From assembly GCA_012934845.2 (NCBI GenBank), contig WNNJ02003860.1:21294-85293 (forward strand): a DNA stretch of 64,000 bases. Direction: 5' to 3'. Shown piece by piece: positions 12,600-22,783 of this stretch. Numbering within the stretch: position 1 is the stretch's first letter; the number at the start of each line of letters is the position of its first letter. The notes under the pieces were generated by a model that saw nothing but the letters and a program-made list of their open reading frames with translations, made no database searches and had not been told where the DNA came from. The DNA is from Pomphorhynchus laevis (lineage: Eukaryota; Acanthocephala; Palaeacanthocephala; Echinorhynchida; Pomphorhynchidae). The translations under genes and the position numbers were made by a program.

Positions 12600-13110
12600 A
12601 AATTGCTATTGTTTGATGCTCCGATGCGCTGTAACTTTTTAATTTATTTTAAACTATTGTTCATTATGTAAAACCTGTTATTCTAAGAGGTAAAATATGA
12701 TTCCTAAATTGGCTGGGTAGGCAGAAGTGCACATTGAGCATGAAGATTTGATGTTTGCTATATTTAAAGTTAAATATACTGATTTTTACTTTAATAAATT
12801 CTTATCTTAATAAAATGCATCAACGCTAAGTTCTATGTTTTGATAGCTTCCACAATTTCTTCAGGAACGAAATTTTGGTTATCGAGATGATAGCAGAAGT
12901 AATCAATGCATATAACTTAATACCTACTTTCGATCATTGAATAATAAAATTATCTTATTAGTTTATACAATTCAAATCAAAAAAATTCATTCATGTCGAG
13001 TAAATATTACCAAAAAATATCAAAATAAACTAACATTTTAAATTATAACAACAAATTGAAATAGCATTAAACATAAAAGTAACTATAAAACAATAATATC
13101 TAATAATAGC
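12600..13110. other. AT-rich spacer
   Basis: Low-complexity AT-rich DNA between the minus-strand LINE and the plus-strand ORF1 relative. I see no open frame, RNA gene or repeat boundary. The stretch before the ORF at 13115 has no obvious TATA box in a placed position. Confidence 0.5.
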
Positions 13111-13114
13111 AAAA

Positions 13115-13690
13115 ATGAGTAAATTTAGCATGTCGGAGCGTTCAAAGAACCCAATGAAAACAAATTTTCCTGCCAATGCAATAAACGAGGTAAGTGGATA
13201 TTTAGCTTCTCTTGAATATATTCCGGAGGGTGAACTCCCACCGTTACCAAAATTATCCAACCTGGTGATTATCAGACTTTTGGTGCCTCTGGAAAGGCAG
13301 AACATGTTCAATGTTTTTATAAGAGGCTTTGCCGATCGATTTAAAAAAATGATATTGTTCAATGCGATTAAATATTATGAATCTGAAATTAAAATCTCAT
13401 TCTGCACTCCTGATCTCGCAATGTCGTACGTCGACTACTTTAAAAAAGAGCATTCGGAACAAGGTATAATTGCTTCCAAACCAATCCTGGCAACAATAAA
13501 GATAAATAACATGCCCACATTCATTTCAGAAGAAGATATATCAGCCCTAGAAACTGATTACAAAATCTCTAACGTGCGCTTTATAAAAGGGATTAAAGGC
13601 TTCCCCATTCCCGTGGCGTTCTGCAATGCCCCGGTTGATGAAGCTCTAAAACTATCGATTTCGACATGCAATCCTTTTATAAAATTTTAA
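13115..13690 (+). CDS. LINE ORF1-like protein, uninterrupted 191 codons, no ORF2
   Basis: The start MSKFSMSERSKNP is the same N-terminus seen in the relic at 1705-2379. Residues 45-70 (EGELPPLPKLSNLVIIRLLV) and 95-190 match the middle domain of the ORF1 at 11.4-12.6 kb: MFNVFIRGF, SEIKISFCTPDLAMSYVDYF, KPILATIKINNMPTFISEED and GFPIPVAFCNAPVD. It stops at CNPFIKF, just where the family goes on to NPFMG and the zinc knuckles, so the nucleic-acid-binding end is missing. It is the only copy in the window without a stop or frameshift. It could be a young truncated copy, or a captured gag-like gene. No ORF2 follows; the next 400 bp are AT-rich. Confidence 0.55.
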   Translation: MSKFSMSERSKNPMKTNFPANAINEVSGYLASLEYIPEGELPPLPKLSNLVIIRLLVPLERQNMFNVFIRGFADRFKKMILFNAIKYYESEIKISFCTPDLAMSYVDYFKKEHSEQGIIASKPILATIKINNMPTFISEEDISALETDYKISNVRFIKGIKGFPIPVAFCNAPVDEALKLSISTCNPFIKF

Positions 13691-14150
13691 TTTCATACAT
13701 TTGATAATATCGCGTGTGTTGATATCATCTTTGTAATATCGAAGATGATATTAAATATATTGAAATCAAGTGTTATATAGGGAAAAACTTTATTTTTTCA
13801 CTTAAGAAGTGATTTTTTTATTAACATATATATTTTAACTATTTACCCATACCAAGCTTGAATAAACTTATACTGATATGTGAAATTTAAATTTTGTAAA
13901 TTTACAAGAACGAAGATATTAGTTTTATTTCAAAAATTACAAAATAAAGAAATGAATAAAAAATTTAAAGGATTTGTAAAGTATCGCGTTTATTGATATC
14001 ATTTTAGTAATATCAAATTTAATGAAATTTTCAATATTTTGATCAAAAATATAAAAAATAAATCAAAAGAATTATTAATATTATTATTCCAATACATACC
14101 AAAGTCAAAAGACTATTCAGGCAGAGTCCAAAAAATAAAGCAAAAGCAAA
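13690..14150. repeat. AT-rich spacer with a diverged direct repeat
   Basis: Two similar stretches about 270 bp apart (about 13700-13755 and 13975-14030) share ATATCGCG or GTATCGCG followed by TTGATATCAT and TAGTAATATC or TTGTAATATC. Together they look like two old units of a tandem repeat. No gene is visible. Confidence 0.4.
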
Positions 14151-14159
14151 TGGTCAGTC

Positions 14160-15955
14160 AACGTAGCTAATTAGGGTATTCTAGTGGTAGTGTTGAATGG
14201 CGGCATTGTTCATGTATCCATTTGTAGCATCGTGATTTAAACGTTCTCAAGCTGGGGGCTGCAACGATTTCCTCAGGCAACGAATTCTACATGTTAATTC
14301 CTCTCCTCGAGAGTCTATACACTTTTGGTAATCTGCCAAATCCAAATTTATACAAGACTCTGCTATGTCCTCGCAACTGATCTACTCGCCCAGTGATTAC
14401 ATCGCTGGGATAACCCACCGCATCATTCGACATATGCCATAGACATAGCATTTCCAAGGATATGAACCTCTCACGTACCGACAACATCCCAATACGACTT
14501 AGACGTACATAATAGTCAATACCACTTAAGCCAATAGAGAGCCTCGATCCGCGCCTAAGAATAGACTCCAGGTATAATAGTTCTTGCTTAGTGACAGGAA
14601 AACAAGCCTAAATGCAGTACTCCAAGTGTGGCCTGACGATGGAGAGGAATAACCTCTTGAACATATGACAGCTTAACCCGAGGAATGCATTTTTAATACA
14701 ATATAACGCCCTAGTAGCTTTGCCTAGAAAGAAGTCGGTGTTCAACTTTGTTTTCAAGAATCTATGGACAATAATCCCTAAATCCTTATGATGAGACACT
14801 TTCTTTAAGACCATATCTCCAATAAAGTACCTTAGAGTTTCAATAGGGCGACCTAGTTGCATGAGGACACATTTATCAACATTCAACCGTAGTCCGGTAG
14901 AATCGCACCACTTGATCAGGAAGTTTAGATCATTTTGTAACGATACTCGATCAGCAGGACTTCTAATGATTGACCAAATCTTTAGATCGTCTGCAAACGC
15001 TAGATGAGAGCATGATAAGCGGAGTAGCAGATCATTAATGAAGATTATAAAGAGCAGTGGGCCAAGGACTGATCCCTGTTGTACGGCAGAATTAATATTG
15101 ACCGAATAAGAAAACACACACACCCCCACACAAACTCGGAAAGACCTATTCGATAGAAATTCCCTGACCCACTCACAAATATATGAATGAAGTCCATAGT
15201 GATACAGTAAAGACACTATGCCGTCGTGTGGTACCCTATCAAAAGCTTTCGAAAAATCAAGGAATACTGTATGAACCTGAAACCCAGCCCCCAAGAACAT
15301 CAGCCCATTTTTCACGCGCAGTTAGTAGGTTAGTAAGGCATGAACGTCCGATCCTGAAACCATGTTGAGATTCAACCAATATGTGATAACGATCCAAATG
15401 ATCCCTGATTCTACTAGCAATGATTCTTTCTAAAAGTTTGCAGAATACGCTAGTCAAGCTAATGGGCCGAAAGTCCGCGCAAAAGCTAGCAGGATGCTTT
15501 TTGGGAATAGGCACCACAATTGCACACTTCCAATTGTCAGGAATCCAAGATGTGTCTAAGCTGTATCTGAAGAACATAGTTAAATCATTGCTCAGTTCGT
15601 TCGCTAGGGATTTGACGAGGAAGGGGGCAATATTGTCTGGTCCCAGAGATGTAAACGAATCGAGCTTCATTACCTCGTTCAACACCTCATCCACTCTGAG
15701 TGGACGAACACAACACCGATGAGCAACCGGAACATACTTCCAACTAAAGTCATGCAGTTTGTTAGAGGTCAAAGCCTGTACCAAGAAGCCATCAGCTAAA
15801 TGTTGGGCGATTAGAGACGGATCGGTCAAAGTTTCAGTTGGCGTTTGGATTGAGCTAATTGTGGCGACAAGTGTTCTGTTGTTTCTTAATAGCGTTTCTG
15901 AAATTTTAGCCGATTGCATAAGTTCCGAGAGTCGATGTAGGCACGTTTTGAAGCA
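14160..15955 (-). mobile_element. CR1-like LINE, 5'-truncated ORF2, inactive
   Basis: The frame from 15919 has the region before the fingers (LGPDNIAPFLVKSLANELS), IVVPIPKKHPASFCADFRPI, LLERIIASRI and SQHGFRIGRSCLTNLLTA. After a one-base frame change in a run of G near 15290 it goes on with HTVFLDFSKAFDRVPHD (first catalytic Asp), SAVQQGSVLGPLLFIIFIND, SHLAFADDLKIW (catalytic FADD), LRLNVDKCVLMQLGR and HHKDLGIIVHRFL. A TAG at about 14608 (in ...HLEYCI-ACFPV, probably from CAG) and another at about 14287 (in GINM-NSLPEE, probably from TGG) interrupt an otherwise open tail that ends ...SRCYKWIHEQCRHSTLP. The endonuclease is missing: the element starts abruptly at about 15955 beside the Jockey-like fragment, a normal 5' truncation. 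The 3' end lies in AT-rich DNA with AATAAT repeats near 14060-14100. Only three lesions, so fairly young. Confidence 0.85.
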
Positions 15956-16560
15956 GGACCTTAAGGAGCATTTAACTATGGTTAAAATACCTTAAGATGA
16001 AGAAGAGTGGGGAGTCGTTATGTACGGAGTGAAGTGTGTATATATGCTTAAGAATAAATCGAGTAATGTCTTGGGGTAGACGGTTAGATCGCGTCTCCTG
16101 AAGGACTATAACATTTGCATCTCTACCATATAGAAGCCTAAGGGCTGAAGTACCCCCGAATTCCACTGAAGAATATTAAGTGGAAATGGCTCTTGAGTAC
16201 TTCCCAGTACGTTAATGTAACCGGAGTGGGACGCCTCTCCGGTTACATTTAATAAGAGGGAGGACCTTAAGGAGCACTTAACTAAGGTCAAGAGTCTTTG
16301 GGATGAAGAGGAGTGAGGTGGGGTTATGTACGGAGTATAGTGGAAACAGATATGCTTTGGGATAAATCAAGTAATGTCCTGGGGAAGACGGATAGACAGC
16401 GTCTCCTGAATGACTATAACATCTGCATCTCTACCAGATAAAAGTCTAAGGGCTGAAGCACCTCCCGAATTCCACCGAAGGACATTCAGTGAAAAAGGCT
16501 CACGAGTACTCTGCATTGTGATGGATTAGTTGGATGGGGGATTGCCTACCTAGACGGAGC
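15955..16560 (-). pseudogene. LINE endonuclease fragments, tandemly duplicated
   Basis: Two copies of the ORF2 N-terminus of the Jockey-like LINE lie head to tail: about 16259-16560 (ADVIVIQET, LPQDIT, ending LTLVKCSLRSSLLLN) and about 15955-16215 (LNILQWNSGG, DANVIVLQETRSNRLPQDIT). Each ends at the same AGGACCTTAAGGAGCA-type sequence. Between them is a short piece (16200-16258) with ACTTCCCAGTACGTTAATGT, which recurs at about 16592-16615 inside the ORF1 part. The join suggests an unequal exchange or template switch using that word. Neither copy continues into the GDFN half. The 15955 edge is the 5' truncation point of the CR1-like element. Confidence 0.6.
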
Positions 16561-17720
16561 TAGTGCACGAAGGGTACCCTTCATATCACAATGAGTACTT
16601 CCCAGTACGTTAATGTAACCGGAGTGGGACGCCTCCAGCCTAGTCGGAACCAAAGGCAGAAAGGTCACCCTTTCCACTTGCAGTTTTTCGACGGGCGTTA
16701 TCTTCGTTTCCTCGGTACTGGCTACATCCCATATTAAGTTCTTGCATGCTAACTTTATTGGGGATATATTATGCGAAAAACCTGCCCGTTTTTGGATTTG
16801 GGAGACTTCCCTGAATTGTTAAACTTTCACGCTGGATGTGATAGGAAGGACTATGCCAGTTGGCTCATCAAATTCTCAAGGTGTACCATTGAGACCTGAT
16901 GTTTCCCATCTATGAGTTTGAGGATTTATAAATCAAACAGCATGTCTTCTTTGACGGCCGGGGCAGTCTCCACAAAAGTCGTCGGTTTCGGTTTCACGCA
17001 CCAGTGTCTTTTCCGGTAGGCTTTAAAAACTTTAAATTTTTTAGACCATGCGGGGTGCTTAGTTCAGCGGTTAGAGCAGTGTGAATTATTTACGCACTTT
17101 TCTTGATGATTAGTAGACGTCCCGTACACCCTCCACGTCTGGGGTAGGGAACAACGCGATAACCAATGCCCCCACTGGTGAAACTGACTACAGTGAGAGT
17201 AGATTAATTAGTCGGCATCCACTTATTAAAAATTCAAGTTGTACACCATGAAGGTGCGGAAGACGAGATCGACAGGTTCTATGCTACATCCACCGGCACA
17301 TTGCAGAGAGCCACCGAGCTTAGGGATCCTTTTTTACCGATTATGGAACGGACGCTAGAGATATTGTATTCTCTTTCTAGCATCCCTACATCTTTGTCTG
17401 AGAGGAAGGTAGACATGTTGTTAATTTTCAACGTAGCAATAATCGGTTTAGACGTAATAGTAGCAATTTTCGAATGCGTGTCATTGAAATATTCGATATA
17501 CGCCTTTGCCAAATCCGGTGTTGCGAATTATATTTTTATTTCTGTCTCACAATATTACATACAGTTGAACAAAATTCTTTTATTGAAAAGGTCGTTAAAT
17601 CCGCTTAATAAGGTATTAAAAAGGCTTCGCCTTTCCAGAGGCTCTAGTCGTTTAATGACCACTAACTTTTGCTAATTTTGGTAACGGGGAAGTTCCTTCT
17701 CGGGAATGAATGCAGAAGTC
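16560..17720 (-). pseudogene. Jockey-like LINE ORF1 relic with zinc-knuckle remnant
   Basis: Reading down the minus strand: KELPRYQN near 17690, KLVVIKRLEPLERRSLFNTL near 17620, then TPDLAKAYIEYFNDTHSK, KPIIATLKINNMSTFLSDKD and GSLSSVALCNVPVDVA (17279-17512). Near 17200-17040 comes CSQFHQWGHWLSRC ... CSNR ... KHPAWS, matching CHKWGHWASTC ... HPAWS of the better copy. At about 16740-16620 is a C-terminal piece with TEETKITPVEKLQVE. Several frame changes and stops. This is ORF1 of the same broken element whose ORF2 start follows at 15955-16560. Confidence 0.6.
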
Positions 17721-17939
17721 AACATCCCTTATTTTCTGCATTTGCTGGATAAATCGTTTTACTGAAAACCTTTGATTCCTTCGTCATCACTTTTCCACTC
17801 AAAAAAATATGTTTATAGATAATCATCAGAATAGTTACAATACTAGCTCATTTTACGTACTTCGAAGATAGTACATGGAGGCCAGAGGCACAAAAGGTTC
17901 ACATTTTTGTTGTTTGATTGTTTTTCAAAATATATAATG

Positions 17940-18960
17940 GGTATGGATTCAGCACGCTTACAAGTCCACAAACAAAAATGAAAAAGTCAAGTAGATAAAT
18001 TGTTTAAATGGAATCGGATTTGGCGTTTGAAGCACGGTAGGGAAGTTGATTGGTGTATATGAATGGACAGATGATTCCACGATAGAGGAGCAGCCACAAG
18101 GAAAGAGGGGAGTCCAAAGGATGTTGAGTAGTTTGGGACATGTAAAAGAAGGGAATTACAGGAACGCAAGGAACAGTAAACAGGACGAGAATTATCAAGA
18201 AAAGGAAGGCTGAGAAATGAAGGGGTATGAGAAGTTACAAGGCCGAAAGCAACGAGAAGACGGATTTGTACACGACAATAAATTGTAGGCAAATCGAGAG
18301 AAACAAGATGGTGACATGTATGATCAAAACGACGAAGACGGAGGAAAATTCGGACGGCTGCGTTGACGATGCGTTGTAGGGGAAGAAGAGTGGATTTAGG
18401 TGAGTTGCAAAATAGACTAAGACAATAATCGAGTCTAGAAAAAAGGAGAGAAGATATGATAGTCATACAAGAAAATCGATCAATCTACGAACTTGACGGA
18501 GGTTGCGGAGTGTCAAGGTAGATGAGCGTACTTTATCTCTAGCGAACGGTTTAAGTGAAAGTTGGTTGTCGAAATGGAAGCCTAGAAAAATGAGATTATC
18601 AACGATAGGAATAATTGTAGAATTTAATGATACGGAGGTAGGTTCTAAGCCGAGGCGTCGAGGTAGGTTCCACATAATTTTGGATTTATCAGGATTCAGA
18701 GAAAGGCGAAGAGAAAAAAGATGATTGGAAATTGAGGCAAGACAGTTGTAAGCAGAACACACTAAGATAATGAATACGATAAGCAGGTGTGGTAGCATAG
18801 ATGAGAATGTCATCAGCATATTGCATAACATGAGAGTTAAATGTATGAGAAATAGAAGACAGATCACCGAGAAGAAGAGAGAAAAGCATATGGCCTAATG
18901 CTGATCCTTGTGGAACATCGGACAATATTACATAAATGATGCATTTAGCGTTTCTTTATA
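17940..18960 (-). pseudogene. L2/Rex1-like LINE, 3' half of ORF2
   Basis: The 5'-most piece reads MSDVPQGSALGHMLFSLLLG, then HVMQYADDILIYA with the YADD catalytic pair (about 18925-18800). After a frame change near 18700 come SLRLSLNPDKSKIMW and VDNLIFLGFHFDNQLSL (18463-18690), then, after a single in-phase break near 18466, LLFSRLDYCLSLF, LLPLQRIVNAAVRIFLRLRR and the C-terminal PSFLSLPF...LRSCNSLLLHVP...FGLPSFLVAAPLSWNHL (17987-18466). The LQRIVNAAVR box and the WN-type end are typical of the L2/Rex1 branch of the CR1 group. The element is 5'-truncated at about 18960, where the inverted Penelope-like repeat begins. Confidence 0.7.
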
Positions 18961-18964
18961 TACT

Positions 18965-19230
18965 CTTATATGGTTGCAATCATTTCTAGGCAGACGCGGA
19001 AGAACGATGATAACAGTAGCAAGTACCGTTTCGTCATCACAATGACTCATCAGTGCCAGATCCCTATCACTACTGGATACAGAGGAGGATACAGTTGCCA
19101 GTCCTCCTCTGTATCCATCAGCTAGAGGGATCTGGCACTGATGAGTCATTGTGATGACAAACAGTACTTGCTACTGTTATCGTCGTTCTTTCGCGTCTGG
19201 CTTGAAATGATTGCGTACATAATTCACGCG
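18965..19230. mobile_element. Inverted pair of Penelope-like repeat ends
   Basis: The left arm (about 18970-19095) and right arm (19097-19225) are imperfect inverted copies centred near 19096: GGATACAGAGGAGGA on one side and TCCTCCTCTGTATCC on the other, then AGTGCCAGATCCCT against AGGGATCTGGCACT, the shared hammerhead-like words, GCAAGTAC against GTACTTGC, and CAGACGCG against CGCGTCTG. The same unit occurs twice, in direct orientation, at 44.3 and 44.6 kb. Penelope-like elements carry hammerhead ribozymes in their terminal repeats; that is the reason for the family name here. No reverse transcriptase of that class was found nearby. Confidence 0.5.
18985..19060 (-). ncRNA. Hammerhead-like ribozyme motif
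   Basis: On the minus strand CTGATGA (19047-19053) is followed by a perfect 5 bp stem II, GTCAT-TGTG-ATGAC, and then GAAAC (19028-19032): the complete hammerhead core. Helix I can form between TCTGGCA (19054-19060) just before the core and TGCC-T-AGA (18985-18992), 7 pairs with one bulge, and the triplet directly before that second strand is GTC (18993-18995), the usual cleavage site. Helix III begins ACG...CGT with a long loop that can fold internally (GGTA...TACT). The plus-strand arm (19138-19162) has the same core but reads AAAC instead of GAAAC. Activity is untested. Confidence 0.55.
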
Positions 19231-19234
19231 GAAT

Positions 19235-20300
19235 GGTCTCACACTTCCTCTTATATGGTTATTTTACATTGTTACTTAATATTAATGCATGATATTAATA
19301 ATCCATTCTTAATATTGTTACGAAGAAAAACGAAGTTTTAATATTAACTCGAAAACTCCATGTATTTGCACTTATTAAAATCCACGAAGAGCGGAAACGT
19401 AAAGCAATGACGATTCCGAACATAAAACTCGGTCCAATTGTTCGTTCCGTCTTAAGCGATTTCGGTAGACATCAAGTAAACAACGGAGAGAGGAATAGAT
19501 AGTACTAAAGCAGCAAAATGTGAGATTTTAAAGAATATTAAGGAAATCTATTGCAAGATTATTTTGTAGCTGATGAACTAAGAAATAGCAAATTAAAATG
19601 AAGAAAACATATCAAAAATAAAGAACTAAAAGAACGATTTATATATTTTCATGCAAGAAGATATTGCGTTAGTGGGGACATATTTATAATGCGTATTGAT
19701 TTCATAAATAATAATAATTGAAATGGAAGAATAAGTAGAATTATCAAGATATTATAATAAACAGATGCAACTGATACGAGCTTTCAGACTAAAATCAATC
19801 TCATTCGCAGATAAAGGCTTACCTTATAACACTTCATTTTATTTATAGTGCGTTTTTATAGGACAGTTGTGTCTGCTGGCATTAAGGCGATTGTACATCA
19901 AGGTTATTTATGGTTAATCACTCTTCAGACTCTTTAGATTCCAAATTAGCACCTGACTGTCCGTCGACCAGACTTACGTCAAAATTGTGATGACCTTAGA
20001 GATAAACCGGACAGAATTTACAAAATTAAGCTTTTTTACAAATATTGCATTTATATTTTCAAGTTTTGAAATTTTCTAGTTCACTTGCGATTCGATATAT
20101 GTTCCTGTAATATAAAAATAATCTTCAAATTATACTAAAATCTTCAAATGATATCGTTATAAAAAAACTTATAGATACAAATTATGTACCAAAAACTGTT
20201 CAAATGGGTGGACATTTCGATGTTCGATTTATATTATTTTGTAAAAATTTTACCATTGTAAATCCAGATGGGTAAAACCCCGAACATCTTAGTAAAATTC
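19235..20300. other. AT-rich spacer
   Basis: No open frame of weight, no tandem repeat and no repeat boundary that I can place. The left end of the hAT relic that follows may lie inside this interval, but I could not find its terminal repeat. Confidence 0.4.
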
Positions 20301-20329
20301 CTTGGTAAAACTGTGAGCTATGAGAAGGA

Positions 20330-22325
20330 AGAGCCTTGTGGTTCAAACAATGCAAACCATGCTACCAAGAAGTTTAGCAGACCGATAAAAAGAAAATTTA
20401 TCAGAAAATATAACGAGACAGATTTACAATATGGTTTCATAGGGTAAAAACCCCATCATTCCCTATCCTCTATGCTTAATATGTGGTGACATATTTCCTA
20501 ATGATGCAATTAAGCCTTCTAAATTGCTTCGTCACTTAGAAAACAAATCATCAGTAACTAGAAAATAAATCTTTGAATTTTTTAAAAGAAAACAGGAACA
20601 AGGACCGAGATAGTTTATGCAATGAATATTATCAGCAAACGTAAAAACCATAAAAGCATCTTTCTTAGTGACAAATTGTATTGCTAAGTCTAAAAGGAAT
20701 TTACGATCGGCGAAGAATTGGTATTATCTTGTACTAAAGACATTTGTCATGAACTTTTTGGAGAATCCTTCTCAGCAAAATATTAAATGTACCTGTCTGT
20801 CAGAACTATAACTAGGCGGATCGATTAAATTGCCTTGGACATTGAGGAACAATTACTGAGGATAATATACTAATAGCCCTGATATGCACTCCAGGTAGAC
20901 GAACTGCAGATCTTGATAACAAGGCATTATTGCTTGTTTTTACAAGATACATTTATAAGGAAGGTGTACAAGATGACTTCCTATGTGCATTATCTTTACC
21001 GAGCCACTTCACAGGACCCCAAATATTTGGATCAATGAATGAATATATCATAAAGAATCTTGACTGGAAGTTTTGTGTCAGTATATACACAGACGGTGCT
21101 GCTGCCATGACCTCAAGACTATCTGTGTTGACAGCACGAATTAAAGAGGTTACCACAAAATGTGAATCTATAAACTGTATCACTCATAGGGAAATGCTTG
21201 CAGGTATAAAAATGGCGCCAGAACTTAACAATGTGATGGATGATGTCATTAAAGTCATCAATCACATTACAGCACACGCCCTCAATCTACATCTTTTTGA
21301 ACAGCTTTATGAGGAGATGGATGCAGATCATAAATGTCTTCTATTGAACACTGAAATAAAATTGTTTTCTTGAGGGAAATCTTTAGCCAGAGTACTCGAA
21401 TTGCGTGAGGCTCTAAAATATTTCTAGAAGATAAAGATTCCCTTATGGCAGTATTTTTCAGTGATAGTGTATATTTATCAAAGTTAGCCTACATTTGTGA
21501 TATATTCGAGGTGCTTAATGATCTAAACGTGTTACTTAAGAGGGGGAATGCCAACACTGTTTAAGTAAGCAGATAAAGTTGCAGCTTTTAAAGCCAAGAC
21601 AGAGATGTGGATACGCCGTGCAAATGAAGGGTTTAGATATGTTTCCGATACTATCAGAATATAAGTGCGGGAAGGAAACAGAAAATTTTCATTATAGACT
21701 TGTTTCTAATCATCTATTTTTGCTTCTAGAAGAATGTGAGAACTTTATTCCAGAATCGACAATGAATAGATACGAGACCTATTTCGGAATGAACTATTTG
21801 GAAACGATAAGTCCTTGAAAATAGATGACTAGTTAATGGATATCGTGAATGACGGCGGCTTTAAAAAGTGAATTTTCTTCTTCAATTCCAACAAGGTTTT
21901 GGATTAACGTTATGGGTGAATATTATGAAATTAGAACCATCCTACTTAAATCATTATTGCCATTTCCAACATCTTACCCATGTGAATCTGGATTTTCTGC
22001 GGTTTCAGAAACTAAGGCAAAGCATCGAAATACATTGGATATCAGCAAAACACTTAACGTATCTTTGTTATATGTTATGCATAGGTGGAACCGTCTTGTT
22101 GAATATAAGCAAGCACAAGGTTCACATTGATTTGATTTATGTATGTTGAGATATTAAAAATGCCTTCAAACTTTATTAATTTTTTAATTTGTACACAATT
22201 TTGTGGTTGTTCTAAAATTCATATTTTTAATTTAATTCTAAAACAATTGAAATATAGTTTACCGGCCCGAATTACATTTTTAAAATTTTGACCGATTCGT
22301 GAAGTCAAAATGGTTAGGGACTACT
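20330..22325 (+). pseudogene. hAT transposon relic, ZBED5-type transposase
   Basis: The N-terminal BED-like finger survives in pieces: RKYNETDLQYGF (about 20390-20440), then CLICGD and IKPSKLLRHLE. The open frame 20930-21373 carries the core: VQDDFLCALSLPSH, VSIYTDGAAAM (second catalytic Asp of the RNase H-like fold), CITHREMLAGIKM, ALNLHLFEQLYEEMDADHKC. Further pieces give ADKVAAFKAKTEMWIRR (21565-21625) and, near 21950, the C-terminal dimerisation region with the CESGFSAVSETKAKHRN word. About ten stops and frame changes. A likely right terminal repeat, TGGTTAGGGACTACTG (about 22309-22324), resembles the CAGTRGT...CCA ends of hAT elements; no left partner was found. Confidence 0.7.
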
Positions 22326-22503
22326 GCCCTATACTAATGTACGTAAACCACTTTATTGATATGTATAGGACATTAAATAAATAACTACCTCTGACATATA
22401 AGTGTATTTATACCTAAGATAATTGCTTTTAAATCTGTTCAACCAGATAAATGCAAGGTGCGAATTTGAAAATATCGGACCCCAAAATAGCTATTCGAGT
22501 AAA

Positions 22504-22635
22504 ATGAATACATTTTTATTAATTTGGTTGATTGTTTTATCCGCATTTTGTTTTTCCATAAACAAAATGAATAAAAGAATATTAAAAATAACCGATAATT
22601 ACAATAGTTTCCAATTTGCTAAAACTAAAATTTAA
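22504..22635 (+). CDS. Possible small secreted peptide, 43 residues
   Basis: From the ATG at 22504 the frame reads MNTFLLIWLIVLSAFCFS, a good signal-peptide shape, then INKMNKRILKITDNYNSFQF and a short basic end. A KR pair sits just after the expected cut, as in processed peptides. A longer upstream start at 22423 would destroy the signal peptide. The frame is short, AT-rich and unsupported by any homologue I know. It points toward the 3' end of the membrane-protein gene on the other strand. It may well be chance. Confidence 0.15.
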   Translation: MNTFLLIWLIVLSAFCFSINKMNKRILKITDNYNSFQFAKTKI

Positions 22636-22699
22636 TAGAATAAATCAAGAGCAACATATATATTAGTCAAAGCTGAAGGTATTCAGAATTTTTGAAATG

Positions 22700-22705
22700 T
22701 TTATT
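22700..22705 (-). terminator. Poly-A signal AATAAA of the membrane-protein gene
   Basis: The minus strand reads CATATAATAAACATTTC here, 79 bases after the stop codon of the 256-residue frame, a normal distance for a short 3' UTR. In AT-rich DNA this hexamer is common, so position is the only support. Confidence 0.35.
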
Positions 22706-22783
22706 ATATGTTTTAAGCTACTAAATAGCATGAATTAATTAGCCATTTAAGTTAATATCCACCAGAATGGATAAACTGCTATA

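Larger units (their letters stand above)
8790..12600 (-). mobile_element. Jockey-like non-LTR retrotransposon (LINE), near full length, inactive
   Basis: In minus-strand order the element carries ORF1 with zinc knuckles (12565-11406), ORF2 endonuclease (11412-10939), ORF2 linker and reverse transcriptase (10857-8951) and a short 3' UTR that runs straight into satellite A. Its base composition is much less AT-rich than its surroundings. ORF2 has no RNase H domain after the reverse transcriptase, which fits Jockey rather than R1 or I clades; the clade call is inference. ORF1 has about three frameshifts. ORF2 has about three stops and one frameshift. The 3' end shows no clear poly-A run. Related pieces lie at 640-1386, 1705-2379, 13115-13690, 15955-17720 and 25775-26240, so this is the dominant LINE of the window. 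Confidence 0.85.

Noticed and set aside
17045-17075. tRNA gene (TTAGTTCAGCGGTTAGAGCA looks like a D arm)
   Set aside because: No B box or acceptor stem follows, and the same bases read on the minus strand as the LINE ORF1 zinc-knuckle remnant before KHPAWS.
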